From the IMG/VR virus record IMGVR_UViG_3300032053_000034, positions 17,376-81,375 of that record: DNA of 64,000 nt; one strand, 5' to 3'. Below are positions 20,901-30,600 of the stretch, in pieces. A program made the translations under genes and the position numbers. How positions within the stretch are numbered: position 1 is the stretch's first letter; each line of letters begins with the position of its first letter. Below the pieces are notes generated by a model. It was not told the origin of the DNA, did no database searches, and worked only from the letters and a program-made list of their open reading frames with translations. This stretch comes from a virus.

Positions 20901-23900
20901 TCAGGCAATGTCTACACTATCTGACTCTAGCACATTTGAAGAGTATCTTAGCAAACTTGATGCTATGGTTAGTTATCCTGAATGGACATCAATCAAGGAT
21001 AAAATTAGAAAGGTAAATGGAGAACCAACAAACTTTGCACACTTACTTAGAAAGGCAACAAACTACTACTATGTAGATAGTTCATTTGTTAAGGAGGGTG
21101 CAAAAACATCTGTAAGCACTACAGGTTTAGGTTCTAGGGCCCTTACATCTGCAACTATAGATATTCAACAGAAAATTAATGGTGGACTTTCTGTGCAAAA
21201 ATTAATAGACTCTGTTGGTAATATTGGGAAAATACTTCCATTAATGAGAAGTGGCTCCCCAAAGGCTTCTGAATCATTTAATAACAACAGAAAAACACTA
21301 TCAAATAATATTAGGAATATAGGGATAACTATAGATCCAGGATTAATATCTTTTCTTGCGGCAAGCTATACCAATAATGAAGTTCTTGATGAAAAGAACA
21401 ATATTATTGATGCACTAGAAAGATACATAACAAGTATTACATCTAAATATGCCGAAGATCCAGAAAGCATTACCGGTAAAAAAGTTGTTTCTCAAATTAC
21501 TATTCTTCCTGGAATTAAAAAACCATTTGAAGACCTTGTTAAAATTACAGCAAGATATAATACTGCGGCACCATTAGTGTCTATTGATAGATTTGCCGGT
21601 AAGTCTATTTGGAACTATGTAAGAAATAATCACATAGTTTCAAGAGCAAAAGCCATTAACAATGCCAATGACATTTCTGATTTAACAGATACAAAAGCAA
21701 CTATTGCCTATGCTCCATATTTGAGAGATGTAGACTTGTTAAAACAAGGGAATAAAAATGAAGATGTAACTGGATCTATTGATAAGGACAGAGTTAGTTT
21801 GCATGTATTTAGAGGTTCAGAGAAAGAGGATGGCAATGATTTGGCATTTAAAGAAATGTCACCTGCAGATATTCTTGAAGCGCAGATTAATATGTTCTTC
21901 CATGCGGGAGGGACTAAAAGATTCTTCATGCCTTATGTAATTGAAAGAAAGAATACTCAATATGTGTATGGTGTTGAGTCTCCATATATTACTCTGGATG
22001 ATTTTGGTACTGCTAGTAGTACTTTATTTGAAGACACTTCAAGTGAAGATTCTGACTTTGATTATAAAGTGTCCAACACAACAATTGATATTTACTATCA
22101 AATGTTCATGGCAAATATTGACCAGGCAATAGAGAATAAGGATAACAAGGAAGAGTTTTATACTTACAGAAATGAACTTCAAAACATTATAAAATACCTA
22201 GAGCCATTTAAAGAGGACTTTATAAAAGACAAGGACAAGGCTCATAAGATGTATGAAAGTAATATTAGAGGTGTTATAAATACTAATCTAAGGAAGGCTT
22301 TCAGTGATTTCTTTGTTATGCTTCAGGATGAAGGTATTGTGAGGATTAATAACCAAACAAAACCTAGCGCTGGAGAGAATAATCCTATTCCCAGATACCT
22401 TCCAACAGAAGTAACATCTCTTAATGAAATGACTTCTTTTGATAAGAAAGGAAACCACAAGGAGGCTATTAAGGATTATTTATCATTCTTCTTAGAGTCT
22501 ATGATTGCCAATCAATCATTAGATCATATTACTATGGGTGATGATAGACAGTGGAATGAATACAATACCAAAAGAAGTGCTGAGGATAACTCAGCTGCTG
22601 CTAAAATTAACAAGTCTAAAAGGATGGCTGGTGCTGCAGCCTCATATTCTGGTATGGACATGTATGGTCAGTATAAATATTCTTTTGGTAAGAAGATAAA
22701 AATGTCTGAGTCTGAGCAAATGTCTTTTACTGCTCTTAAGATTTCAGATACTTTTTCTTATGTAAAAGGAGCAGAAACCTTTAAGGATGTTTCTGGGAAT
22801 ATGGAATTTACAGGGCCAAATCCAGAGGATAAAAAAGCTGTTGCCGCGTTTAAAGCATTCCAAGATAAAATGAGTGCTGAAGGATATTCTGAAGTGGCCA
22901 TTACTGATGGTCAAGCATATCAGGATATTAATAGACTTAGAAACTGGATGATTTCAGATAACAAGATTAGAAATGAGAAAGATGAAAAACTCATTGATAA
23001 AATTGCTATGGATAATGAAGAGCTCTCCAAGCCTGACTGGGAGTATATTCTTAAGAATACAAATGTACACCTGAATAGTATCAAAGATATTTACTATGAT
23101 GGAGATACATATCTTAAAGAGTCAACAACCTTGCTTCTTAGACAGATTACTTCAGTAAAAGAAACAGCTGGTATTATTAAAGATTCCCTTGAGGCTATGT
23201 ATGCAAAATCAGGCAACCTTCAGAGAGAGTTTAATTTTAATGGAAGAGATTATGTTAAGGATTCAGCAAATGGACACTGGTATTATAGTGCTCCTAAGGA
23301 GTTCATGGGTGCAATTCTTGATACAAGAAAATTACATGAGAGGTTAAATCAAATGCAAAGAATGGGTGCTACACACATGTTTCATGAATCTTGCGAGAAG
23401 CACAAGATGAGTAAACCTGGTGGAGTATTTGTTCTTAGTAATGATAAGCATGGTAAGCAGCAAGAAACACCATCTGGACATGACCATGTAGTTGATGGAA
23501 CACAGCTCCAGTCTCTTATTATGGCTGCAATTTCAGACACTGATATGATTGATGGCAAGTCTGCAAAACATACAAAAGCAGAGATTCTTGCAGCGCAAGT
23601 TGCTATTAGGGAGATTAGTTTTGATAAGGTGTTTTCTGACATTCTTCTTAAGTCTAAGAATAAGGAGGACAAATTAAACATAAGAAAGCTTTATGCAAAA
23701 ATTAAACAAGCAAACCTCTCTACTGGTAAGGATGTAATTGCTCAGTTATTTGATAAAGTTGGTGATGAATATGTTCCAAAATCAATGAACATAGTCTCAA
23801 GATCACTTAGAGATTCTATTATTTCTATCATAAACAATAAGGTGCTCAAGCAAAGTGTATTTGGTGATAAATTCTATTGCGTATCTGCTTATGGCTTTGA

Positions 23901-26900
23901 AGTGATAGATGAAAAAACTAATAAACCAAGACCTTTAAAAATACACACTGGAGAAAAACCATATTCTGAAGTAATTGTCCCGGTTAAGGATGCAGATTTC
24001 TACGGTCTTAAAATTGGTGATGAAATTCCAGAAGATATAATGCGCGCACTTGGAGTGAGGATTCCTACAGAATCTGCACACTCTGTTATTCCAATGAGAG
24101 TTGTTGCTTTGTTACCACCATATATGGGCTCTCAAATAATTGTGCCAAGTGAGTTTGTTCTTTATTCAGGGATGGATTTTGATATTGATGCGCTATATGT
24201 GAACATGACTGACTATGATAAAGAGTATACTCCAGAGGGTATTCTGTTTAATAAAGTTCAGTATGATAGGGGGCACAGTGGGATTAATGATGCAAGTCTA
24301 TTTATAGATTATGCTATTGAAATGCTTGAGAATGCTGGTATTAAAAACGCAAAAGAATATTACAACTCAGAAGTGCTTAAAACTGGATCTTTCAGTTTAA
24401 TGAATAACCCAACAGCCAAAAGAACTATTATGCAAGTTACTGGTCTGGGTGATGAAAGAAAGTACCCAGCAACATTTGCAGAATGGAAAGCAATGAAGAA
24501 TAAGGTAATATCATCAAGAGGGCTTAAGAATAAGCAACTTGACTTAAGACTTTCTTCATTTAATTCCATAACAAAAGATGGCACTAATCCTCAAATGGAA
24601 GCCGCCATTAAACCTGCGGATGTTGATGGCCTTACTTCTATTGGTAAACAGATTGCAAGGTTTATGGGAACTAGATTATTGTCTGGTTTAAATAATACTG
24701 TAACAGATACTTACCAACAACAGAAAGCTCAGAGAACAGGTAAGCCACTCATTGATGTGGCTATTGCTCAGGTTACAGGATTATCAATTGCATTGTCTTA
24801 CAGTAATAGTTTAACTCCTTCACAGGTGGCTAATATTGAATATGCCCCTGGGAAAAGAATCCCTACAAATGGAAAGACTATTTATGACCTTAAAATGGAT
24901 GCTGATAGTAATGGCAATATAGTATTCTATGGTAATGAATTAGGAGAAACTAGACTCAATGCTGGCTCTGCAGCTGCTGCAGCCATCCTTGATGATAGCA
25001 AGAATGCAACAAGCTTTAGTATGAATTACACCAAGAGAACATTGTCTGCTTCTTTTGGTGGATATTTACTTGGTATTGGGAGAATGATTACCGGGTTAAT
25101 GAATAATAACCCAATCATATTCTCTCTTGATTCACTTGATGATTCTGAGTTCAAAACTTATGAAGCTGACCTTGACTTTATAGCATTTGCCGCAGACACA
25201 CAACTTGGTAAGTTGTTGGTAAAAGGTGAAAATGGTGTAGAAAATCTGTATAAACTTTACAGGTCATATATGCCTATGGAGCAAAAAGCAATGATTGCTG
25301 ATCAAATAAAAGAAGCCAAAGATAAATTCCTAAGTAAGCCACTTAGCGCAGAGGCGGTGTATGCTTATATTGGGAATAACAACGGAAGAAATAACTTATC
25401 TTCTTATGGTTCTCCTTTAGATGTCCCTACATACACTCTTTCTCCAGAAGAGTTTAATGAGAGATATAATAAGCAAAAAGCTGGCTTACTTGTAAATAAT
25501 GTAGATTCTAATTTCGCAAAGAACCAATTACACATTCTTGATAACTTTAAAAAGCTTGAAAAACTTGGCGGAAATTTAACTTCTATTCAACAGGCATATA
25601 CAGTTCCTTTGAAGGGTTTTGATCAGAATAAAATAATCAACTTTGACAGAATGATTGCCAAAATTCCAAATGAATTTGGAGCTAAAGAATATCTCACAAA
25701 AGATACCTCATTGATTTCTGCTGTTAAGACTTTCTCTTCTGATTTATTTGACATGATGTCAAAAACAATCTTAAGATCTTCTGCTCTGTTTGAGCATATT
25801 GGTGATAGTTTATTTACATATTTACCAGGGATTGATGAGATTGCTGCTAAAGAAAGAGTATCAGATATTGTTGCTGAATACTTTGTATCTGAGGGTGCTA
25901 AAAATCTTGGGCTATTTGATGTAGATTTTGTTTCTTCATTAGGCTCTGAGGTTAAAAATAGAAATCACAGAAACAGAGTTGCAAGTAATGTATCAGAATT
26001 ATCTGACCATGCAATAAAAAGACTTTCTGTTGATCAGTATCTTGCCAACATGCTAAACAAAGAGGTTGAGGTTGCTTCAATGTTATTTGGGTATACTGGC
26101 TTTTCAATAGATGGAGCTATTGCTACTATCAAGGCTCAATACAACCCTGTAATTGGAAACAAATTCCTAGGCAAGCTTAAGGCAAATAAAACTGGAGAGT
26201 TATTCACAATAGATTCTAGCAGGCTTCTTTCAACAGATAAGTTTGAAGTGTCAAATGATTTTGTAAATCTTCCAGATAAATTAAAGGCGCTTGTATTCTC
26301 TCAGGCATACTATGAAGGGTTTTCTTTTGGCCCAACAAAAGTATCTAGCTTTATGCCAGCACAGGAGCTTGCTTCTCCAGATGTTGTAAAGTTGTTTAAG
26401 GATATTGATGATGCTGTTTTAAATATTAATGACCCTGAGAATTTCTCTGGCAAACTAAAAAACTTCAATGAAGAATTAAACATTGATGACTTTGCTCACA
26501 TGGTATTTAAAAGGTCAAGATGGTTATTCAAAGAGGTTAAGCCAGAAGCTATAGATAAATTCAACTTGTCTGATGATCCTAAGAAAAAGTTCTCATACAA
26601 GTATGTGTATGCAAAGCTTAATGATGAGGCTGTTCTTTATAAATTGACTGATGGAGATCCTGCAAAAGTAAATCCTGTAGTTCCAAACTATGAGAAGTCA
26701 TTATCAAAAATTCATAAAGCTAAGATTGAAAAACAGTCTTCTGATATTGTGAAAACTGATAGCTTTGCAAGTATTGCAGGAAGTAGGGATGTTGATGATA
26801 TAGCATATTTGGCTAATGACAATATTATTGTTGTTCTTGGTGTTGGAGATGGTGTTAAGCAAGAGGCATTCTTCATAAGTAAACCTAAGGTTGGCGCAAA

Positions 26901-27651
26901 AGGAAGTAGTGCTATTGTATTTTCTCATAACACAGAATTATACTCATCTGATGTTGTTACTAATGCTGATAGAGGTATATTTGACATAAACTCTATATCA
27001 AATGTTAGTGATGAATTTATTGTCATAAACAATGTGTTCAATAATAACATGGAGATAGGTGCTGGTGAATTTGTTACTGGTGTTAGTAAGGATTTTACTG
27101 CAAGAGCATCAAACAGAAAAGCAGCATCTAGTGCAGCTCTAAGAAGAGCTTCATTTAATACCATAAGTGCTGTTGACATGAAGTTAATGAAAATGCTTAA
27201 TAATGGAACATTAATTTCTGGCTATAGCAAGCTTGGCGTAATCATGTCTGATATTAGTGAGTTAAGACCTAAATTCTTTCACTCTCTTGATGAAAATATA
27301 TCAAAAATTAATGACTACTTGTCAATGATTAAAAGTAAGATAGAGGTTATTGTCAATGAAGGATCTGGCATTTCAGAGGATATTCTTAATGATATTATTA
27401 CAGATGCTAGGGAAAGTGTTTTTGATGAGGAAAGAAATATTGAATACTACTCATCAAGAATGCTGGAAGGGGTAAATAGTGCAAGATCAGAAAGAGGTCA
27501 AGATTTATTAACCCAAGATCAATTAGATGAGTATATTGAAAGTGAGTATGGCGAAGTTGGATTTACCGATATGATGAAACATAAAGATGTTTTACTTGAT
27601 AATCCATCATCAAAAGAATATAAAGATTTAACCTCCCAAATAGGCTGCTAA
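14926..27651 (+). CDS. Giant virion RNA polymerase polyprotein with zincin domain
   Basis: This 4241-aa protein is by far the largest in the window. Residues about 65-200 contain Gly/Ala-rich hydrophobic stretches (FGINAVSSFIGNTAGVVAG; SAGYTAGGMASALTVG), as in ejected core proteins. A zincin-type metalloprotease motif HEAFH lies at 1658-1662 in VVYHEAFHAVLN, with a candidate third ligand in LEEYMADQFAEY (E1717/E1718). At 3083-3088 MDFDID supplies the DxDxD triad that binds catalytic Mg in the two-barrel RNA polymerases; the flanking PSEFVLYSG...ALYVNM matches crAss-like virion polymerases (phi14:2 gp66 type, related to YonO). The protein would travel in the capsid and transcribe early genes after entry. 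Fusion of protease and polymerase suggests processing, which is inference. It overlaps the next ORF at TAATGA. Confidence 0.85.
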   Translation: MSGKTKEQESKERMEAAKQADASYRPTLDEGTSVSLEIDPDQNKLNAHETDDMRQQRLFDEQSTGEALLIGAENFGINAVSSFIGNTAGVVAGVHNAMTSGDATMNPLSEENIDEFINNPINKYLAEFSENFNKDNPVYSDPGNSTLFDDVASAKFFSDVIGSAGYTAGGMASALTVGKLGSAARQGLLKSAVTGSTKEFDEFLKSGIADPLIRENVKKAVINNTFKGATSLTGAAMGRAYESSIEASQAGKEASARMAESLKDRKDLSTEEKSRMTEQAKNSAQVTSFSLNMMLGYSDMTQSAKMFNTFGDGVENVSKWWKEGLNQFIQEGGEEYAQNRIQKIAVDNEFTSGTSNKILKSFSTLVEGVGDREAQLAALSGGLSGAPMGIYAGAKNYDKQQKIELENKELYAKLSSQLKPNEKIQLDKNLKYAELEEQKNNGRVVLSALNNLGQVSEEQSSVKIPNSEHTLGSLKELSIEDTVKYAYESEKLKKELEISIRSASNAQLSETVFAAIDSGNLENLKLELEAISKSSNEEISKVIGEEVTNDNKDKKLKAMSAKIDKAEKIYNSIKNNIAGASPQQQREAGMIATNLEFLSTMRMKELHSNPSSLDLSTIGIDTTLAEFQDKFNEDFLAIKDRNTFSRKDIEDSEEGSPLAAFKKRVENNPNKETFRDNVKIALEQDELSKKSFMANVIKAVDKHFGPGKQKEKAEEVATYTANLYIHDKLTKEINNQRVEYQKSMNALVWNKQKAAQEKKDAAQVKSIKKDIAKQPKTVDEILEDYSLSEAPSEVKTPRLAAAFETFFNLNKDRTNSFGVNFETKGILSAVIDDIAKAYKESAGDNSMTGSILLQKVIEKANLVDGNNYWKTQISPESTVAAEAMLSTLGDRQQRLANPKPSDGIGVTPMDLYIYAEQNKNNRNSVLGAVEKAENATYVEVKNARERLVRLRNKISKKVIISEKGLVWKDGQYVPAVISGSYPISPSQLITQDVKDRYVQEINEALRGLKNIESPEVIDEQAIKAVQFVIETFDAHPGTVDNPKPDQDEIKLAIAEYENMLLTGKKSAGAGDFFFEKIDGQKKEVSKISLPVYRDGNTGVSKDLYFDKADPMVALVYVKDDKKHTLSFNRTKYYTSPDKGQSITSPEMDSLLVLFKDTNAIALADAMDLSVARNFKYNYANESLGNQTKTLAELPGKFFVGGVPTVTAGTIVQNDGNVIFVNPIAPLIGSNGKTYNIPVQSTQLDISTVKELSKLVAGVTGHSQINRLRAIVESIYVKGLTTENMNGDILEQLKNAAFVGQMVSQFVNKNSKGFRYDVAILSAVNEMAAENPDFFVSQESGNKLIKQLENDVTQATDQIQEQLNKTFFNPFIKKEYINEMIKEAYGKVKTQIDEIFPNLEGVHLGINVAQEKDSDNATAKLVVIPYSLDKNRTFLEGEGEQETSNIQYYSSTIDGQKWIQAEYFLDATVGDPTSKKVTGLEAEGGDVVSGDTILSYLNKNGMLRNAVFLNVEASQNPSRDMIANAVSKVMSPVDINSPIAGKLRGKIKVKSDFNQPVDSAIATGEVDKEKSPEQSAAEEDLEDLLSSMMKVDTGSNKLRDKKNLSKARRWVSRNLPAGITMKDFDGFTQRAYSQKGVLGQYIDNMILLSNEAGGSVVYHEAFHAVLNALIPQAERSHFLAIAEDEIGPIKQVDLSEFRSQHESRKNLSFERLKDLYLEEYMADQFAEYKMTNDAKPWWKQLWDGIIEWLGFAKVSGSQIKNLFYKIDTGQFAKSSIISSNSNALLFKVINKDDGSQIPVSESDDIIKGFASYFQYTKGLTSKTASSFFKPENRDAIRESLVEFLDAHEEVFESAKQKRNSLPDTAAFDINVFNDLTSRASTIENIDTSSVNGIIDLMIKEKSSIFDITSVDINPIDEINEAEKATLNDFDASAGEFSITPETIAVKRLFSNMPIEDSVMKSGLNSLDISDNAKKLINNNILFARFNNGDAMYAQAMSTLSDSSTFEEYLSKLDAMVSYPEWTSIKDKIRKVNGEPTNFAHLLRKATNYYYVDSSFVKEGAKTSVSTTGLGSRALTSATIDIQQKINGGLSVQKLIDSVGNIGKILPLMRSGSPKASESFNNNRKTLSNNIRNIGITIDPGLISFLAASYTNNEVLDEKNNIIDALERYITSITSKYAEDPESITGKKVVSQITILPGIKKPFEDLVKITARYNTAAPLVSIDRFAGKSIWNYVRNNHIVSRAKAINNANDISDLTDTKATIAYAPYLRDVDLLKQGNKNEDVTGSIDKDRVSLHVFRGSEKEDGNDLAFKEMSPADILEAQINMFFHAGGTKRFFMPYVIERKNTQYVYGVESPYITLDDFGTASSTLFEDTSSEDSDFDYKVSNTTIDIYYQMFMANIDQAIENKDNKEEFYTYRNELQNIIKYLEPFKEDFIKDKDKAHKMYESNIRGVINTNLRKAFSDFFVMLQDEGIVRINNQTKPSAGENNPIPRYLPTEVTSLNEMTSFDKKGNHKEAIKDYLSFFLESMIANQSLDHITMGDDRQWNEYNTKRSAEDNSAAAKINKSKRMAGAAASYSGMDMYGQYKYSFGKKIKMSESEQMSFTALKISDTFSYVKGAETFKDVSGNMEFTGPNPEDKKAVAAFKAFQDKMSAEGYSEVAITDGQAYQDINRLRNWMISDNKIRNEKDEKLIDKIAMDNEELSKPDWEYILKNTNVHLNSIKDIYYDGDTYLKESTTLLLRQITSVKETAGIIKDSLEAMYAKSGNLQREFNFNGRDYVKDSANGHWYYSAPKEFMGAILDTRKLHERLNQMQRMGATHMFHESCEKHKMSKPGGVFVLSNDKHGKQQETPSGHDHVVDGTQLQSLIMAAISDTDMIDGKSAKHTKAEILAAQVAIREISFDKVFSDILLKSKNKEDKLNIRKLYAKIKQANLSTGKDVIAQLFDKVGDEYVPKSMNIVSRSLRDSIISIINNKVLKQSVFGDKFYCVSAYGFEVIDEKTNKPRPLKIHTGEKPYSEVIVPVKDADFYGLKIGDEIPEDIMRALGVRIPTESAHSVIPMRVVALLPPYMGSQIIVPSEFVLYSGMDFDIDALYVNMTDYDKEYTPEGILFNKVQYDRGHSGINDASLFIDYAIEMLENAGIKNAKEYYNSEVLKTGSFSLMNNPTAKRTIMQVTGLGDERKYPATFAEWKAMKNKVISSRGLKNKQLDLRLSSFNSITKDGTNPQMEAAIKPADVDGLTSIGKQIARFMGTRLLSGLNNTVTDTYQQQKAQRTGKPLIDVAIAQVTGLSIALSYSNSLTPSQVANIEYAPGKRIPTNGKTIYDLKMDADSNGNIVFYGNELGETRLNAGSAAAAAILDDSKNATSFSMNYTKRTLSASFGGYLLGIGRMITGLMNNNPIIFSLDSLDDSEFKTYEADLDFIAFAADTQLGKLLVKGENGVENLYKLYRSYMPMEQKAMIADQIKEAKDKFLSKPLSAEAVYAYIGNNNGRNNLSSYGSPLDVPTYTLSPEEFNERYNKQKAGLLVNNVDSNFAKNQLHILDNFKKLEKLGGNLTSIQQAYTVPLKGFDQNKIINFDRMIAKIPNEFGAKEYLTKDTSLISAVKTFSSDLFDMMSKTILRSSALFEHIGDSLFTYLPGIDEIAAKERVSDIVAEYFVSEGAKNLGLFDVDFVSSLGSEVKNRNHRNRVASNVSELSDHAIKRLSVDQYLANMLNKEVEVASMLFGYTGFSIDGAIATIKAQYNPVIGNKFLGKLKANKTGELFTIDSSRLLSTDKFEVSNDFVNLPDKLKALVFSQAYYEGFSFGPTKVSSFMPAQELASPDVVKLFKDIDDAVLNINDPENFSGKLKNFNEELNIDDFAHMVFKRSRWLFKEVKPEAIDKFNLSDDPKKKFSYKYVYAKLNDEAVLYKLTDGDPAKVNPVVPNYEKSLSKIHKAKIEKQSSDIVKTDSFASIAGSRDVDDIAYLANDNIIVVLGVGDGVKQEAFFISKPKVGAKGSSAIVFSHNTELYSSDVVTNADRGIFDINSISNVSDEFIVINNVFNNNMEIGAGEFVTGVSKDFTARASNRKAASSAALRRASFNTISAVDMKLMKMLNNGTLISGYSKLGVIMSDISELRPKFFHSLDENISKINDYLSMIKSKIEVIVNEGSGISEDILNDIITDARESVFDEERNIEYYSSRMLEGVNSARSERGQDLLTQDQLDEYIESEYGEVGFTDMMKHKDVLLDNPSSKEYKDLTSQIGC

Positions 27652-30600
27652 TGAAATGTATAGTCAAAGATGATTTATTCCGTTTTGCAGAAGCAAATGG
27701 TTTAAACTCACCAGATATTTATCAAAAGATTCTTGATAAGTATGAGGGAGTTCCTGATAATGTAGCCATTGAGGATCTCCAGAAAAAAATAAATGATCCT
27801 ATACTGAAGAATACCCTCTTCAGTATAGACTCATATATTGATAGCATTGTAAATACTAACAACCTAATTGAAGATAGTATTGAGTCATCAATATTAAAAA
27901 TACTTCCAGGTGATAATGTAGCAACTGCTTCTGCCCAAGGTATTGTAACCAAGAGTAGAAACAGTAATTCTATTGATGGCAAAACTACATTCTTTGCAAC
28001 AAAAGGTATTCCACTAAACATTCAATCTATTATTAAAATTAAGAATGGTCAAAAAACACTTACACTTAGAGACCCAAAAAAGAGTCATTATGGCTCTGAC
28101 CTTGTACAGCATATTAGTAATGGGATCATGGGTAATGGTGTTGGGACCAATTTTACAGCAAGATTTAAGTCCCCTCTTGAGAAAGAGATTGTCACAAAAA
28201 GCGGTACAAGAAAAGTACCTGTGCCAATGAATTTAAGAGAGTATTTATTATGGAGAGCATCCGTAGGCAGGCCTACAAGTGCCAATGCTATTCTTAAAGA
28301 GTTTGTTGGTAAGGCTGGTTTAAGCGAGAGTGGTGACAAAATTAATGACTCTTCAATGGAGGATATTTATGAAGAGGATATTAAGGATTGGTTTAAATAT
28401 CCAGACTCTCAGGAAAACAAAAGAATCATATATGAAGTTGAAGATGTAACTGCAGTTATTACAGAAAAGATTCTTGAGCCAAAAGAGGTGGATGCACAGA
28501 TTAAGCAGGTGCAAGAAGAATATAAAGGAAGCACTGTGCACTATCAAATCCTTGGATATGACATTCCTGGCGGTGTTCCAGAAAATCATGTGATTGCTAT
28601 TATGGAATCTTTAAAAGAGAGGTTTGGCATAGACTATGAAATTAACCCAAATCTTACTGATGAAATGGGAAATCCTTTACCTGGGATGATAAGTTATTCT
28701 GAAGGAGCTATTGGGAAAGTTTATATTAACCCAACTGTAGCAACTCTTGATACTCTGTTTCATGAGTATATTCACCCATTTGTAGATCTAATGGCTACAA
28801 ATAACCCTGCACTGTTTAATAGTTTGATTGAAGAAATTAAAACACTTTCAAATCCTCAATCAGAAAACCACAGTATTCATATGTCTAACATTGTTGATAG
28901 GGTAAAAAGAAACTATCCTAGCTATGTAAATGGTGAGGTGTTGAATATTAATGGATGGACAGAAGCGCTTGTACAGGCTCTTGGTGAGGAATCCCAAGAT
29001 GCATTCTTGGATACCAAGGAGGTAAATGAAGTTGGGCAGATTGTAAATACTGGTGATGTAAATACGCGCTTTAGAAGATTGTGTAGAGATTTTTGGGACA
29101 TGGTAAGCGCTGTGATTGACTTAATCACAACACCTTATGGCTATATGAAAAGTCTTTATGGCAACACAGAAAAGAGCATTGTAGTATCTGAGTTGCCGGT
29201 AATGACAATTAAGCAAATTGGGACCATTATTGGTGGGCTTGATAATAAAGTAAATATTATTGGAGTTGAATCACTAACAATTCCTGAAGCTGAAAAAACT
29301 AAAATTCAAATAATTGTAAATACAATTAATCAATCTCTTACTACAGTAATTGCTAGCTATAGAGCCAAAGAGAGAAGCGCAATTATGGGTGGTGGTGTTC
29401 AATCCTTGCAACATCTAAAGAGTGCGCTAATGTCAGCTGAGGCTGTCAAGGGAGCTGTTTCTTCTGTGTACTATGGCAACTCTCACTTTAAGGATATTGT
29501 AGATACATTTGAGAATAATTATAAAACAATGAATCTTAAGGATCAACTTGACTATTTAAGAGAAGTTGATATTATCATGAGAACTTTTGATCCACTCATG
29601 ACTATAGATCCAGATGTGTTTAATAAAATTGAGTTTGCTGGTAAAACAGAATTTATAAGAGCCTTGCTTTCTGTTCAAGATAAAATTGGAACAGTTAGCA
29701 GAATACTTAGAAGTAATGCACCAACAGCAATGAAGCAGTTTATTCATAACCACATGACTGCAGAAGAGCGCGCAAACTTTAATATTGATAAGGAACTTGG
29801 TAGTGGTGCAGACTTGAGTTTTCTTGAGTATGGATTGGGCTCTATGGCCTCTTCTCCTGACTTCATTATGGGCATAACTGATAGAATCAATACCCAAGCC
29901 TTACATGAGGATGGTGAGGAACTTTCTGCAGATATTGAAAGTTTTAGAGCTCTTATGAATGTGTTTTCTGACAAAGGAATTGACCCTATGTCTATACTTG
30001 CTGATGAGGATGAAAATGGAAAACAATTGCCATTTCTTGTTAGTCACATTGATAGAGCTTTCTATGACAAGAAGAATGAATTAAGTGATAAGCTTAAGGA
30101 TAATAATGGAGATAATAAGCAGTTTATTATTGCTGATACTCCAGAAGCCAAAGTATTTAACAAGCAACTAAAAGCTGATCAAGAGGAATATTTTAAATTT
30201 CTCAGGGAAAATACACACATAGATGAAAGTATAAATGTATCCATGAATATTGGAGGAGCCTACATTGATATTCCCCTTGATTCTTTTAGAGATACTGTTT
30301 TCTATTATGACCCTAATACTGGAAGTCTTCAGATTAGACCAGGATTTTCTGAGTCAGAAGTAAACAATATTATGGATGAATATTTCAATGGTAGAATTAA
30401 ATCCAAAGTGGATAATAATGGAAGATTTGCCGGAGTTACATATCCAATAATTCACAGAGAAGATGGGTCACAGGCATATATCTATGAGAACTTCTCTGTT
30501 AAAAGCAAATACACTGTTCCAAACCAAGATAAATGGCAGAACAAAAAGTTTGCTAAATTACATAGTGATCCACAGAAGCTAGAACTTTACAATAAGTATC

